Assembly (NCBI RefSeq): GCF_001427105.1
Contig: NZ_LMGI01000004.1
Location: forward strand, 248,001 to 312,000
Direction of reading: 5' to 3'
DNA: 64,000 bases
From: Sphingopyxis sp. Root154
GTDB taxonomy: Bacteria; Pseudomonadota; Alphaproteobacteria; Sphingomonadales; Sphingomonadaceae
Part shown: piece after piece, positions 25,971-36,525 of the stretch
Layout: every line of letters starts with the position of its first letter
Position numbering within the stretch: position 1 is the stretch's first letter
The notes under the pieces: model-generated
Told to the model about the DNA's origin: nothing
Seen by the model: only the letters and a program-made list of their open reading frames with translations
Databases searched by the model: none
Program-made: the position numbers and the translations under genes

Positions 25971-28283
25971 ATGCGGGAAAAGGAACTGCGCTTCGCCCTG
26001 ATTTGCTACGGCGGCATCAGTCTCGCCGTCTATATGCACGGCATCACGAAAGAGGTCTGGCGGCTCGCCGCGGCATCGCGCGCCTTCCACGACGGCGTAC
26101 CGCTGAGCGGAGCGGGCGCCGTCTATGGCGAACTGCTGGCGGCGATAGCGGCGCGCAGCAATGTGCGGCTGCGCGTGCTCGCCGACATCGTCGCGGGCGC
26201 CAGCGCGGGCGGTATCAACGGCATCTTCCTCGCGCGCGCGCTGGCGACGGGGCAGTCGCTCGACCCGCTCACCGACCTGTGGCTCGATAGCGCCGATGTC
26301 GACCGGCTGATCGACCCCGACGCGCGGCCGCTGTCGGCGGCGACCAAATTCTGGGCAGTGCCGATCGCCGGCTGGATGATGAAGAAGCGCGGCAACGCCA
26401 TCGACCGCACCGTCGGCGAAGGCGCGCAGGACGAGGTGCGCGCCAAGCTGTCGCGCTTTGTCCGCGCGCGCTGGTTCGATCCCCCCTTCGGCGGCGAAAC
26501 CTTCACGAACCTGCTGCTCGATGCGTTCGACGCGATGGATGCGGGGCCGCGCGGGCCGGTGCTGGTGCCGGGCGGGCAGCCGGTCGACCTGTTCGTCTCG
26601 GTCACCGATTTTGCGGGGCACAGCGTGCCGCTGGCGCTCAACAGTCCGCCGCGCGTAACCGAGGACGAGCATCGGCTGATGCTGCATTTTCGCAAGGACA
26701 GCCAGTTCGGAAAGCGGCTCGACGATGTTCCGGGACTGACCGCGGCGGCGCGCGCGACGGCGAGTTTTCCCGGTGCCTTTCCGCCCTTCACCTTGCGCGA
26801 ACTCGACCGGGTGCTCGAAAAGCGCAAGATCGCATGGTCGGGCCGCGAGGCTTTTATCCATGCGCAGCTTCCGTCGGGCGGCGAAGGCGATCCCGCCGAC
26901 CGCGTGCTGATCGACGGTTCAGTACTCGCGAATGCGCCCTTCCGGCCCGCCATCGCGGCGCTGAAACAGCGTCCGGCGCGGCGCGAGATCGATCGCCGTT
27001 TCGTCTATATCGACCCTAAGCCCGATTATCGCTCGATCAGCTTCGGCAAGCCGGGCGAACAGGTGGCGGGCGAGGGAGCGCGGCTTCCCGGCTTTCTGGC
27101 CACCATATTGGGGGCGCTGTCGGAAATTCCGCGCGAGCAGCCGATCCGCGAGAATGTCGAGGCGATCGAGGGGATGTCGCGCCGGATCCGCCGTATGCAG
27201 CATATCGTCGACGCGATGAAGGTCGAGGTCGAGGAGCAGGTCGCGGCGCTGTTCGGCACGACCTTCTTTCTCGACACGCCGACGGTGGCGCGGCTCGAAA
27301 AATGGCGCGCCAAGGCGCAGGACCAGGCATCGGCGCGCGCGGGCTTCGCGTATGCGCCCTACGGTCACCTCAAGCTGTCGGCGGTGGTCGAGGAGATGGC
27401 GAGCCTGATCGACCGGCTGCTGCCGCCCGAGGGCGCGGTCCATCAGGCTAACCGTCGCCTCGCGTTGTGGGACGAGGCACGCGCGCGCGGGCTCGACCGG
27501 ATTTCGGGCAAAAGGGGGGCGGGGGCGAGCAGCGACGCCATCGTCTTTTTCCGCACCCACGACCTCGGTTTTCGTATCCGCCGCCTGCGTTTCCTCGCGC
27601 GCGAACTCGACACCGCGGTCGAGGCAACGCGTGATGGCCGCGACCCGGTGTGCGAAGCTATGCGCGAGGCGATCTTTACCGCGCTCGGCCTCTATCTCGA
27701 CCGGCAGGGCGATAGCTGGCTTGCCGATCTCGACCTGCCCGCCGACGCCGGGCCGGGCGAATGGATCGACGCGGTCGCGGCGCGGCGCGACCTCCGCGCG
27801 GTCGATGGCGAGGCCGACGCGCTGATCGCCGCGGGGCTTTCTGCGATGCCGAAGGATGACCGGCGGACGCTCTTGCTCGCCTATCTCGGCTACCCCTTTT
27901 ACGACATCGCGACCTTGCCGCTGCTGCAGGGCGAGGGCTTCGACGAGTTCGACCCGATCAAGATCGACCGCATCTCGCCGTCGGACGCCACTGCGATCCG
28001 CACCGGCGGCGCGGCGGCGATGCTGAAGGGGGTCGAGTTCAACAGTTTCGGTGCCTTCTTCAGCCGCGCGTACCGCGAGAATGACTATCTGTGGGGACGG
28101 CTCCACGGCGCCGACCGATTGATCGACATCGTCGCGAGCAGCGTGACGGGCGATGGCGCGATGGCGGGCGAGGATCTGAAGGCGATCAAGCGCCGCGCGT
28201 TCCACGCGATCCTCGACGAGGAGGAAGAAAGGCTGCCCAAGGTGAAGGCGCTGATTGCGGAGCTCAGGGTCGAGATCGGATAG
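25971..28283 (+). CDS. Large patatin-like phospholipase-family protein
   Basis: A 770-residue protein with an N-terminal patatin domain: oxyanion stretch CYGGISLAVYMHGITKEVW, nucleophile Ser78 in AGASAGGINGIF, and the acid in DGSVLANAPF. The long C-terminal half (about 400-770) is helical and has no motif I recognise; proteins of this size carrying a DUF3376-type C-terminal domain are known. The ATG at 25971 lacks a clear ribosome site; the TTG two codons earlier is possible. The frame stays open far upstream, but that part is antisense to the receptor gene. Confidence 0.85.
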   Translation: MREKELRFALICYGGISLAVYMHGITKEVWRLAAASRAFHDGVPLSGAGAVYGELLAAIAARSNVRLRVLADIVAGASAGGINGIFLARALATGQSLDPLTDLWLDSADVDRLIDPDARPLSAATKFWAVPIAGWMMKKRGNAIDRTVGEGAQDEVRAKLSRFVRARWFDPPFGGETFTNLLLDAFDAMDAGPRGPVLVPGGQPVDLFVSVTDFAGHSVPLALNSPPRVTEDEHRLMLHFRKDSQFGKRLDDVPGLTAAARATASFPGAFPPFTLRELDRVLEKRKIAWSGREAFIHAQLPSGGEGDPADRVLIDGSVLANAPFRPAIAALKQRPARREIDRRFVYIDPKPDYRSISFGKPGEQVAGEGARLPGFLATILGALSEIPREQPIRENVEAIEGMSRRIRRMQHIVDAMKVEVEEQVAALFGTTFFLDTPTVARLEKWRAKAQDQASARAGFAYAPYGHLKLSAVVEEMASLIDRLLPPEGAVHQANRRLALWDEARARGLDRISGKRGAGASSDAIVFFRTHDLGFRIRRLRFLARELDTAVEATRDGRDPVCEAMREAIFTALGLYLDRQGDSWLADLDLPADAGPGEWIDAVAARRDLRAVDGEADALIAAGLSAMPKDDRRTLLLAYLGYPFYDIATLPLLQGEGFDEFDPIKIDRISPSDATAIRTGGAAAMLKGVEFNSFGAFFSRAYRENDYLWGRLHGADRLIDIVASSVTGDGAMAGEDLKAIKRRAFHAILDEEEERLPKVKALIAELRVEIG

Positions 28284-28286
28284 CTT

Positions 28287-28373
28287 CCGTCGTCATCCCC
28301 CGCGAAAGCGTGGACCCAGCGGCTGCCGTCGCTCGCTTAAACCGGGTTCCCGCTTTCGCGAGAATGACGACGG
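28287..28373. repeat. REP-like palindrome downstream of the patatin gene
   Basis: The sequence CGTCGTCATCCCCCGCGAAAG pairs with CTTTCGCGAGAATGACGACG across about 45 bases. It lies between convergent patatin and dnaJ genes and may serve both as terminator structure and repeat element. Confidence 0.7.
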
Positions 28374-28394
28374 TGGATTGGCTGCGACAGATCG

Positions 28395-29519
28395 TTACGT
28401 CAGATCGTCCCACATTTCCTTGATGCGGCCGAAAAAGCCCTGGCTTGCCGGGCATTCGTCGCCCGTCTCGGTCTCGCGGAATTCGCAGAGCAATTCCTTC
28501 TGCCGCGCGGTCAGCTTCGTGGGCGTCTCGACGTCGATCTGGACGACAAGGTCGCCGTGACCGCGGCCGTTGAGCACTGGCATCCCGGCGCCGCGCTGGC
28601 GGAGTTGCTTGCCCGACTGGATGCCCGCGGGGATGGCGATGTCGTGCATCCGGCCGTCGAGGCCGGGGATGCCAATCTCGCCGCCCAATGCCGCGGTCGT
28701 GAAGCTGATCGGCGCGCGCGTGAACAACGTCGTGCCCTCACGCTCGAACACCTTGTGCCGCGCCATATGGAGGAAGATGTAGAGGTCGCCCGGCGCCGCG
28801 CCGCGTGCGCCGCTTTCGCCCTCGCCCGACAGGCGGATGCGCGTGCCTTCGTCGACCCCCGCGGGGATGTTGACGGTCAGCGTCTTGCGCCGGTCCACCC
28901 GGCCTTCGCCATGGCAGCTGTTGCACGGGTCGGCGATGACCTCGCCCGCGCCCTGACAGGTCGGGCAGGTGCGCTCGACCATGAAAAAGCCCTGCTGCGC
29001 GCGCACCTTGCCGTGACCTGCGCAGGTTTGGCAGCGGTTGGTCTGGGTGCCGGGCTTCGCGCCCGATCCGTCGCAGGCGTCGCAGCGCGCCGCGACGTCG
29101 ACCTGGATCTCGCGCGTGACGCCCGAAAAGGCGTCCTCGAGCCGGATTTCCATGTCGTAGCGCAGGTCGGCGCCGCGCGCGGGGCCGCGCTGCTGGCGTC
29201 CGCCGCCGAACGCCGAGCCAAAGATCGATTCGAAAATATCGCCGATATCGCCGAAATCGGCGCCATTGCCGCCGCCGAAACCGCCGTTGCCGTTGACGCC
29301 GGCCTTGCCAAAGCGGTCATAGGCGGCGCGCTTCTGCGGGTCCTTCAGGCAGTCATAGGCTTCGCTGATCGCCTTGAAGCGCGCTTCGCTGTCGTCGCAT
29401 CCCGGATTCTTGTCGGGGTGATATTTCATCGCGAGCTTGCGGTAGCTCGCCTTCAGCGCGGCATCGTCGGCGGTACGCTCGACTTCCAGCAGTTCGTAAT
29501 AATCGATGTCGAGTGACAT
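28395..29519 (-). CDS. dnaJ: Chaperone DnaJ
   Basis: A 374-residue type I J-protein. HPD at residues 34-36 stimulates the DnaK ATPase. A Gly/Phe-rich region follows (GGFGGGNGADFGDIGDIFESIFG), then four CxxCxGxG zinc repeats (CDACDGSG, CQTCAGHG, CPTCQGAG, CNSCHGEG) and the substrate-binding C-domain. It is 61 bases downstream of dnaK in the same direction. Confidence 0.98.
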   Translation of the reverse strand: MSLDIDYYELLEVERTADDAALKASYRKLAMKYHPDKNPGCDDSEARFKAISEAYDCLKDPQKRAAYDRFGKAGVNGNGGFGGGNGADFGDIGDIFESIFGSAFGGGRQQRGPARGADLRYDMEIRLEDAFSGVTREIQVDVAARCDACDGSGAKPGTQTNRCQTCAGHGKVRAQQGFFMVERTCPTCQGAGEVIADPCNSCHGEGRVDRRKTLTVNIPAGVDEGTRIRLSGEGESGARGAAPGDLYIFLHMARHKVFEREGTTLFTRAPISFTTAALGGEIGIPGLDGRMHDIAIPAGIQSGKQLRQRGAGMPVLNGRGHGDLVVQIDVETPTKLTARQKELLCEFRETETGDECPASQGFFGRIKEMWDDLT

Positions 29520-29545
29520 AGGTCAAACAGGCCCCCTCCGGCCCA

Positions 29546-29568
29546 CCGGACCCGGGTGAGGGGTCCGG
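29546..29568 (-). other. Hairpin between dnaK and dnaJ
   Basis: CCGGACCC and GGGTCCGG form an 8-base stem in the dnaK-dnaJ gap. With no T-tract, it may act in message processing or partial termination, giving less DnaJ than DnaK. Confidence 0.45.
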
Positions 29569-29580
29569 CAGGGGAGTTTC

Positions 29581-31488
<1,908 letters not shown>

Positions 31489-31569
31489 TGGTATTACGTC
31501 CTTGTTGCTTCTGTGGCGCCCTGAAAAGGCACGCCGTATGTTGAGTCCCATGGGGGTTCGATGGGGGCG

Positions 31570-31597
31570 ATATAGGTGCGCTAATCCTTGGCACAAG
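31570..31597 (-). promoter_or_regulatory. RpoH (sigma-32) heat-shock promoter of dnaK
   Basis: On the minus strand CTTGTGC (31597-31591) is followed after 14 bases by CCTATAT (31576-31570). This closely fits the alphaproteobacterial heat-shock consensus CTTG...CYTATNT and lies about 80 bases before the dnaK start. Confidence 0.85.
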
Positions 31598-31654
31598 AGC
31601 TTTCAGGGCTTATCGAGGGCGTGAAATGACGCGCTTTTACGGAGTCCTCCCAAA

Positions 31655-32197
31655 ATGAAACCTTTTGCGATCCTTGCACTTGCCGCCACCGCGCTGACCC
31701 TGACGGCCTGCGGGGAAAATCTGGGCAAGGGACAGCCGCTCAATGTGGTGAGCGGCCATATCGTGATGGGCGCGACTCCCGACCGTCCCGCCGTGGGCTA
31801 TTTCCGCGTTCAGGGCGGACCGCAGCCGGTCCAGCTCGTCGCGGTGACCGCCGACCTCGCGCAGCGCGTCGAAATGCATGAAAGCGTCAAGGAAAATGGC
31901 GTCGTGACGATGAAGCCGCTGCTCCGCGCCGACGTCCCCGCAAAGGGCGAACTGGTGTTCAAGCAGGGCGGCAAGCATCTGATGATCTGGGGCATCAACG
32001 GGGCCGCGGTGCGTGCAGGCAAGCTGCCGATGGCGTTCGTCTTCACCAACAACAACAATGAACGCATCCTCTTCGACATGGTGATCAAGCCCGCGGAAGG
32101 CGCTGCGGCGGAGGGCGGAATGGACCATGGCGCGATGGATCATGGTTCGACGGAAAAGGGCGCCGAAAAGGCGGCACCGGACGCCGCGAAGAAATAA
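31655..32197 (+). CDS. PCuAC-type copper chaperone lipoprotein
   Basis: A 180-residue lipoprotein (Cys19 in LTAC) of the PCuAC/DUF461 family that delivers Cu(I) to cytochrome oxidase. The binding motif is seen as VEMHESVKENGVVTMKPL followed by KHLMIWG, matching H-x10-M ... H-x-M. The C-terminus carries an additional MDHGAMDHG segment rich in Met and His, likely a further metal site. It is divergent from dnaK. Confidence 0.9.
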   Translation: MKPFAILALAATALTLTACGENLGKGQPLNVVSGHIVMGATPDRPAVGYFRVQGGPQPVQLVAVTADLAQRVEMHESVKENGVVTMKPLLRADVPAKGELVFKQGGKHLMIWGINGAAVRAGKLPMAFVFTNNNNERILFDMVIKPAEGAAAEGGMDHGAMDHGSTEKGAEKAAPDAAKK

Positions 32198-32203
32198 GCG
32201 CGG

Positions 32204-32680
32204 GTGCCGCGTCCGTCGCGACCCCTGACGAGCGGTGAGGTGGCGCTCGCCCGGACGGTGTTCGGCGATGCGATCGCCTATGACCGCGTGCGGGTGAACC
32301 ACCATAAGTGGATCTTCTTCCAGCCGCGCCACATCGTCATGGCGCCGATGGGCAGCCTGCACTTCAACCCGCATGGCGAGCTTTATTGCGAGGATTTCAG
32401 CGCCGCGTCGCAGCGGCTCAAGGGCCTGTTCATCCACGAGATGACGCATGTGTGGCAGGCGCAGACGCGCGGGCGCTGGTATCTGGTGCTGATGCGTCAT
32501 CCGTTCGCGACCTATAGCTACAGCCTGAAACCCGGCTGGCTTCTCGAACGCTACGGGCTTGAGCAGCAAGCGGAGATCGTCCGCCATTACTGGCTGCTGA
32601 CGCAGGGCATGATCGTCGGCGGCGCACCGGGGATCGACGCTTATCGCGCGATCCTGCCTTCATCGTGGGGCCTTACCTAG
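32204..32680 (+). CDS. Putative zinc-binding protein with HEMTH motif
   Basis: A 158-residue protein starting at GTG 32204, 6 bases after the copper chaperone. A central HEMTHVWQAQ resembles an HExxH zinc motif, preceded by IVMAPMGSLHFNPHGELYCEDFS. No signal peptide is seen. Similar short proteins occur in sphingomonads under vague Vgr-related labels; I would not assign a role. It may be in one transcript with its neighbours. Confidence 0.7.
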   Translation: MPRPSRPLTSGEVALARTVFGDAIAYDRVRVNHHKWIFFQPRHIVMAPMGSLHFNPHGELYCEDFSAASQRLKGLFIHEMTHVWQAQTRGRWYLVLMRHPFATYSYSLKPGWLLERYGLEQQAEIVRHYWLLTQGMIVGGAPGIDAYRAILPSSWGLT

Positions 32681-33253
32681 ATGGATGATTTCGAATTCGT
32701 CTTCGCGCTCTACAGCCTGCTGCTCGGACTCTCGATGGTCGAGCTGCTCGGCGGGCTGGGCCGCGCGATCGAGACGCGTTTCGCCGCCGAAGCCGAACGC
32801 GAGACGTTCGCGATCGGCTGGCTGACCCCGCTGCTCGCGATCTTCGTGATGCTCGACCTGCTCTCCTTCTGGAGCGCGGCATGGATCGCGCGCGGCGACA
32901 TTGCCGTATCGAGCACGGCCCTGCTGGGTGTCGCAGCCTTCGCCAGCGTCTATTTCCTCGCAGCGCGGCTGGTCTTTCCGTCGCATCCCGAGGGCTTCGC
33001 GAACCTCGACGTCCATTATTTCCGCGTCCGGCGGATCGTGCTCGGCTTGCTGCTCGTGCTGCTTGCGGCGCAGCTCGGCTATTATGCATCGCAGCCGGCG
33101 CTTGCGGCCAATCTGGCGCGGCCGGCCGCGTGGATCCTGACCGTCGTGCTGGTCGTGCTGATGGTCGCGGCGATATGGGTCAAGGATCGCCGCTGGAGCA
33201 TCGCGATCCTCGCCGCGCTGATCGGGCGCTACATCGTCATCTATCTGCTCTGA
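32681..33253 (+). CDS. Polytopic membrane protein, unknown function
   Basis: A 190-residue protein that begins directly after the previous stop codon. It has about five hydrophobic segments (7-25, 45-65, 78-95, 112-130, 142-160) and ends hydrophobic at RYIVIYLL. No family was recognised. Tight spacing suggests it is co-translated with the HEMTH protein. Confidence 0.75.
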   Translation: MDDFEFVFALYSLLLGLSMVELLGGLGRAIETRFAAEAERETFAIGWLTPLLAIFVMLDLLSFWSAAWIARGDIAVSSTALLGVAAFASVYFLAARLVFPSHPEGFANLDVHYFRVRRIVLGLLLVLLAAQLGYYASQPALAANLARPAAWILTVVLVVLMVAAIWVKDRRWSIAILAALIGRYIVIYLL

Positions 33254-33303
33254 TCCGAATTACCGACTAGCCAGAGAGGCGGTGTTCGTCCTATGTTCCC
33301 GTC

Positions 33304-34659
33304 ATGGATGGAATCTCGCTCGTGGTCGCCCTTGTTGCCCTTGCCGTCGGCGGCCTGATCGGCTGGCTTTTCGCCGGCCGCCAGTCGGGCGCGCTCACGG
33401 CCGAGCGCGACGGGCTTTCGGAGCGGTTCAAGAGCGCGGTGACCGATCTTGCCGCCGAGGCGGAGGCGCGCAAGTCCGCCGATATCCGGCTTGCCGCCCT
33501 GCTCAGCGAACAGCGCGCGCGCGACGAGGCGCATGATGCGCAGATCGCAGGATTGAAGGATGCGCAGGCGGCGCTCACCGCACAGTTCCGCGAGGTCGGG
33601 CAGGTGATGCTCGATGGCGCGCAAAAGGCGTTTCTCGAACGCGCCGATGCGCGCTTTCGCCAGAGCGAAGAGACGGCGGGGCAGAATCTGAAAGCCCTTC
33701 TGAACCCGGTCCACGAGCGATTGCAGAAATATGAGGAAGCGGTCGGCAAGGTCGAAGCCGAGCGGCGCGACGCCTTCGGCCTGCTGCACGGCCAGATCGC
33801 GGCGATGCGCGAGGGCACAGAGCGCGTGTCGAGCGAAGCGGCGAAGCTCGTCAACGCGCTGCGCAATGCTCCCAAGGCACGCGGGCGCTGGGGCGAGCAG
33901 CAACTGCGCAACGTGCTCGAAAGCTGCGGCCTGTCCGAACATGCCGATTTCCAGACCGAGGTCAGCGTCAACGACGGCGACGGCGGGCGCCTGCGCCCCG
34001 ACGTCGTGGTACGCGTGCCCGGCGGGCAGAATCTCGTGATCGACGCCAAGGTTTCGCTCAACGCCTATCAGGACGCGTTCGGCGCGGTCGAGGAGCGCGA
34101 GAAGGCGGCGCATCTCGTCGCGCACGCAGCAGCGATGAAGGCGCACGTCAACACCCTCGGCGCCAAGGCCTATTGGAACCAGTTCGACGACACCCCCGAC
34201 TTTGTCGTGATGTTCGTCCCCGGCGAACATTTCCTCGCCGCCGCGCTCGATCAGGATGCGGGGCTTTGGGACTATGCTTTCGAGCGCAAGGTGCTGCTCG
34301 CGACCCCGACGAACCTCATCGCGATCGCGCGCACCGTCGCGGCGGTGTGGCGGCAGGAAAAGCTCGCCAATCAGGCGCGCGAGATCGCGGCACTGGGCAA
34401 GGAGCTGTATGCGCGCATGTCGGTGATGGGCTCGCATATCGCCAAGGTCGGGCGCAATCTCGATCAGGCGACGGGGGCGTATAATGCGTTTGTCGGCAGC
34501 TTCGAAAGCCAGGTGCTGACGCAGGCGAAACGCTTCGAGGCGCTCGATATCGAAACCGGCGACAAGGAAATCCCGTCGCTGCCCGTCGCCGAACAGGCGG
34601 CGCGTCCGCTCGCGAAGCTGGCGGCGGCGCCGGCGGCGGTTAACGACGCGGGCGAATAG
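33304..34659 (+). CDS. rmuC: DNA recombination protein RmuC
   Basis: A 451-residue protein with an N-terminal membrane helix (LVVALVALAVGGLIGWLFAG), a long coiled coil to about residue 190, then the PD-(D/E)XK-like RmuC domain: ARGRWGEQQLRNVLESCGL, RPDVVVRVPGGQNLVIDAKVS, and FVVMFVPGEHFLAAAL. RmuC limits inversions at short repeats in E. coli. It stops 10 bases before the convergent META-domain gene. Confidence 0.95.
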   Translation: MDGISLVVALVALAVGGLIGWLFAGRQSGALTAERDGLSERFKSAVTDLAAEAEARKSADIRLAALLSEQRARDEAHDAQIAGLKDAQAALTAQFREVGQVMLDGAQKAFLERADARFRQSEETAGQNLKALLNPVHERLQKYEEAVGKVEAERRDAFGLLHGQIAAMREGTERVSSEAAKLVNALRNAPKARGRWGEQQLRNVLESCGLSEHADFQTEVSVNDGDGGRLRPDVVVRVPGGQNLVIDAKVSLNAYQDAFGAVEEREKAAHLVAHAAAMKAHVNTLGAKAYWNQFDDTPDFVVMFVPGEHFLAAALDQDAGLWDYAFERKVLLATPTNLIAIARTVAAVWRQEKLANQAREIAALGKELYARMSVMGSHIAKVGRNLDQATGAYNAFVGSFESQVLTQAKRFEALDIETGDKEIPSLPVAEQAARPLAKLAAAPAAVNDAGE

Positions 34660-34669
34660 GGCTGGGCGA

Positions 34670-35374
34670 TCAGATCACACGCTTCAGCACTGCGGTCCGG
34701 CCTTCGCTTCCCGTCAGAATCAGCGTCCCGTCATTGGCGAAGGACAGGCTGACCGGTGCCGCCATCAGTTTGAAGAATGCCTGTTCCAGCTCCATGCCCG
34801 GACACGCCATTTCGGTCGCCATCAACGGCCCGGCTTTGAGCACCCCGTCGCTTACCGCATAACCGCCCGAAAAGCGGTTGCAGCCCGCGCTGCCGCTTAG
34901 CCTGTTGCCGTCGAATTGCAGCGACGACGGCCGGTCCGCCGCAACTGCGACGCCGCCGATCGACACGAAGGTCCAGTTGGTGCCAGCAAGCCCGGTCGGC
35001 GGCAGGACCGCGCCGCCGCATCCGCTTACGGTCTTGCCGTCAGCGGTCACGGTCACGGTGTCGCGATATCGCCGGTCGCTCATCCCGTCGCTGCATTCGC
35101 CATGGGTGATGTCGACGGCCAGCCGATCGGTGACATAGCGCTCGCCATTGAAAGACGGCTTCGCGCCGGGATTCGGCACCATGATCTTGGTCTCGCCATA
35201 GTCGCCGTCGTAATTGAGCCGCGACGGCGTGATTTCGAGCGTCCAGCCGGGCTCGGTGCCGAGCGCCATATAGGTGGCGGGCTGGTCGCCGGGGCCTTGC
35301 GGCGGCGTTTCGGCGGCGGGGGCGCAGGCGGCGAGGGCGAGCAGCGAGGCGGCGGGGAGGGCGATCCTGATCAT
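34670..35374 (-). CDS. META/HslJ-domain lipoprotein
   Basis: A 234-residue lipoprotein (Cys17 in LAAC). The N-terminal half resembles the COG3650 type found before META domains (GTEPGWTLEITPSRLNYDGDYGE). The C-terminal half is a META domain: GLAGTNWTFVSIGGVAV, LQFDGNRLSGSAGCNRFSGGY and the ATEMACPG motif. META proteins such as HslJ are linked to heat stress and novobiocin resistance, but the mechanism is unclear. Confidence 0.88.
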   Translation of the reverse strand: MIRIALPAASLLALAACAPAAETPPQGPGDQPATYMALGTEPGWTLEITPSRLNYDGDYGETKIMVPNPGAKPSFNGERYVTDRLAVDITHGECSDGMSDRRYRDTVTVTADGKTVSGCGGAVLPPTGLAGTNWTFVSIGGVAVAADRPSSLQFDGNRLSGSAGCNRFSGGYAVSDGVLKAGPLMATEMACPGMELEQAFFKLMAAPVSLSFANDGTLILTGSEGRTAVLKRVI

Positions 35375-35426
35375 GCGGTATCTCCTGAACGCATTATGCT
35401 GATCGATCGATGAACCGCGCGGGCGG

Positions 35427-36242
35427 CTATTGGTTCCGCCGCTGGTTCAGCACCTCATACGCCATCACCGCGGTCGCGACCGCGGCGTTGAGGCTGTCGG
35501 CCTTGCCCATCATCGGCATCTTCACGCGCACATCGGCGGCGTCGGCATATTCGCTCGGCATGCCCTGCGATTCATTGCCGGTGAGAATGAAGGTCGGCGC
35601 GACGTAGCGTACCGCCTGATAATCCTGCGTATCGTCGCCGAGCCAGGTCGCGACGAGCTGCCCGGGGCCTTGGCGAAGCCAGGGGAGAAATTCGTCCCAG
35701 CGTGCGACCACCAGCTTCTGCGTGAAGATCGCCCCCATGCTCGCGCGCACCGCTTCGACCGCATAGGGATCGGTCGATTCGTCGAGCAGGATCAGTCCGC
35801 CCGCGCCGACCGCATCGCCGGTGCGCAGCATCGTGCCGAGGTTGCCGGGGTCGCGGAGCCGCTCGGCGACGAGCCAGATCGGCGCGGCGTCGCGGTCGAG
35901 ATCGGCGAGCACTGTCTGCGGTTCGGCATAGATGCCGACGACGGTCTGCGGATTGTCCTTGCCCGACAGCTTCGAAAGGATCGCGCCCGTCGTATCTATC
36001 ACCTCGCCGCCCGCTGCCAGCGTGTCGGCGGCCAGCGCCGCCGCGAGCGGGTGCGCCTCGCCCTCGGGCCCGAGGAACAGCCATTGCGGAAGCACGCCCG
36101 CTTCGCGCGCCTCGGTCGCGATGCGCAGCCCTTCGGCGAGAAACAGCCCCTCGGCGCGGCGATGGCGTTTTTCGCGCAGCAGCCGCATCCGCTTGATCAG
36201 CGGGTTCGACAGGCTCTCAATTGTGGAACGACGACCGGTCAT
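35427..36242 (-). CDS. TrmH/SpoU-family RNA 2'-O-methyltransferase
   Basis: A 271-residue protein with an N-terminal substrate-binding domain (IKRMRLLREKRHRRAEGLFLAEGLR) and the SPOUT knot: LRDPGNLGTMLRTGDAVGAGGLILL, ILTGNESQGMP and VKMPMMGKADSLNAAVA. These three motifs bind SAM and catalyse 2'-O-methylation of tRNA or rRNA ribose. It starts 4 bases after the HPr stop, so it is likely the last gene of the PTS-Ntr operon. Confidence 0.92.
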   Translation of the reverse strand: MTGRRSTIESLSNPLIKRMRLLREKRHRRAEGLFLAEGLRIATEAREAGVLPQWLFLGPEGEAHPLAAALAADTLAAGGEVIDTTGAILSKLSGKDNPQTVVGIYAEPQTVLADLDRDAAPIWLVAERLRDPGNLGTMLRTGDAVGAGGLILLDESTDPYAVEAVRASMGAIFTQKLVVARWDEFLPWLRQGPGQLVATWLGDDTQDYQAVRYVAPTFILTGNESQGMPSEYADAADVRVKMPMMGKADSLNAAVATAVMAYEVLNQRRNQ

Positions 36243-36246
36243 CCGG

Positions 36247-36525
36247 TCAATCCTCGCCGAAGCTGTCCTTGACCAGCCCGACCAGCTTCAAAAGCGCGGC
36301 ATCGGCGCCGTCGCCGCGCGTGTGGATCGTGATCGAATCGCCCTTCGCGGCGCCGAGCATCATCAGCCCCATGATCGAGGTTCCGTTGACGCGCGATCCG
36401 CCCTTTTCGACCTCGACCGACACGCTTTCGGGAAGGCGGCTGACAAAGGTCACGAACTTGGCGCTCGCCCGCGCGTGCAGTCCGCGCTGGTTGGTGATTT
36501 CGACCGTCTCGGAATTTTCGTTCAA
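36247..36525 (-). CDS. HPr-type phosphocarrier
   Basis: A 92-residue HPr. The phosphorylated histidine is His17 in QRGLHARAS; Ser50 in GTSIMGLM is the HprK target site. The start is TTG at 36525, overlapping the EIIA stop (TTGA) with GGGAG 8 bases upstream; no ATG or GTG is available. It passes phosphate from enzyme I to the EIIA encoded just before it, as part of a regulatory, not sugar-transporting, PTS. Confidence 0.93.
   Translation of the reverse strand: MNENSETVEITNQRGLHARASAKFVTFVSRLPESVSVEVEKGGSRVNGTSIMGLMMLGAAKGDSITIHTRGDGADAALLKLVGLVKDSFGED

Noticed and set aside
26919..28205. 428-codon minus-strand frame opposite the patatin gene
   Set aside because: It has no start signal or domain and mirrors the codon bias of the real gene.
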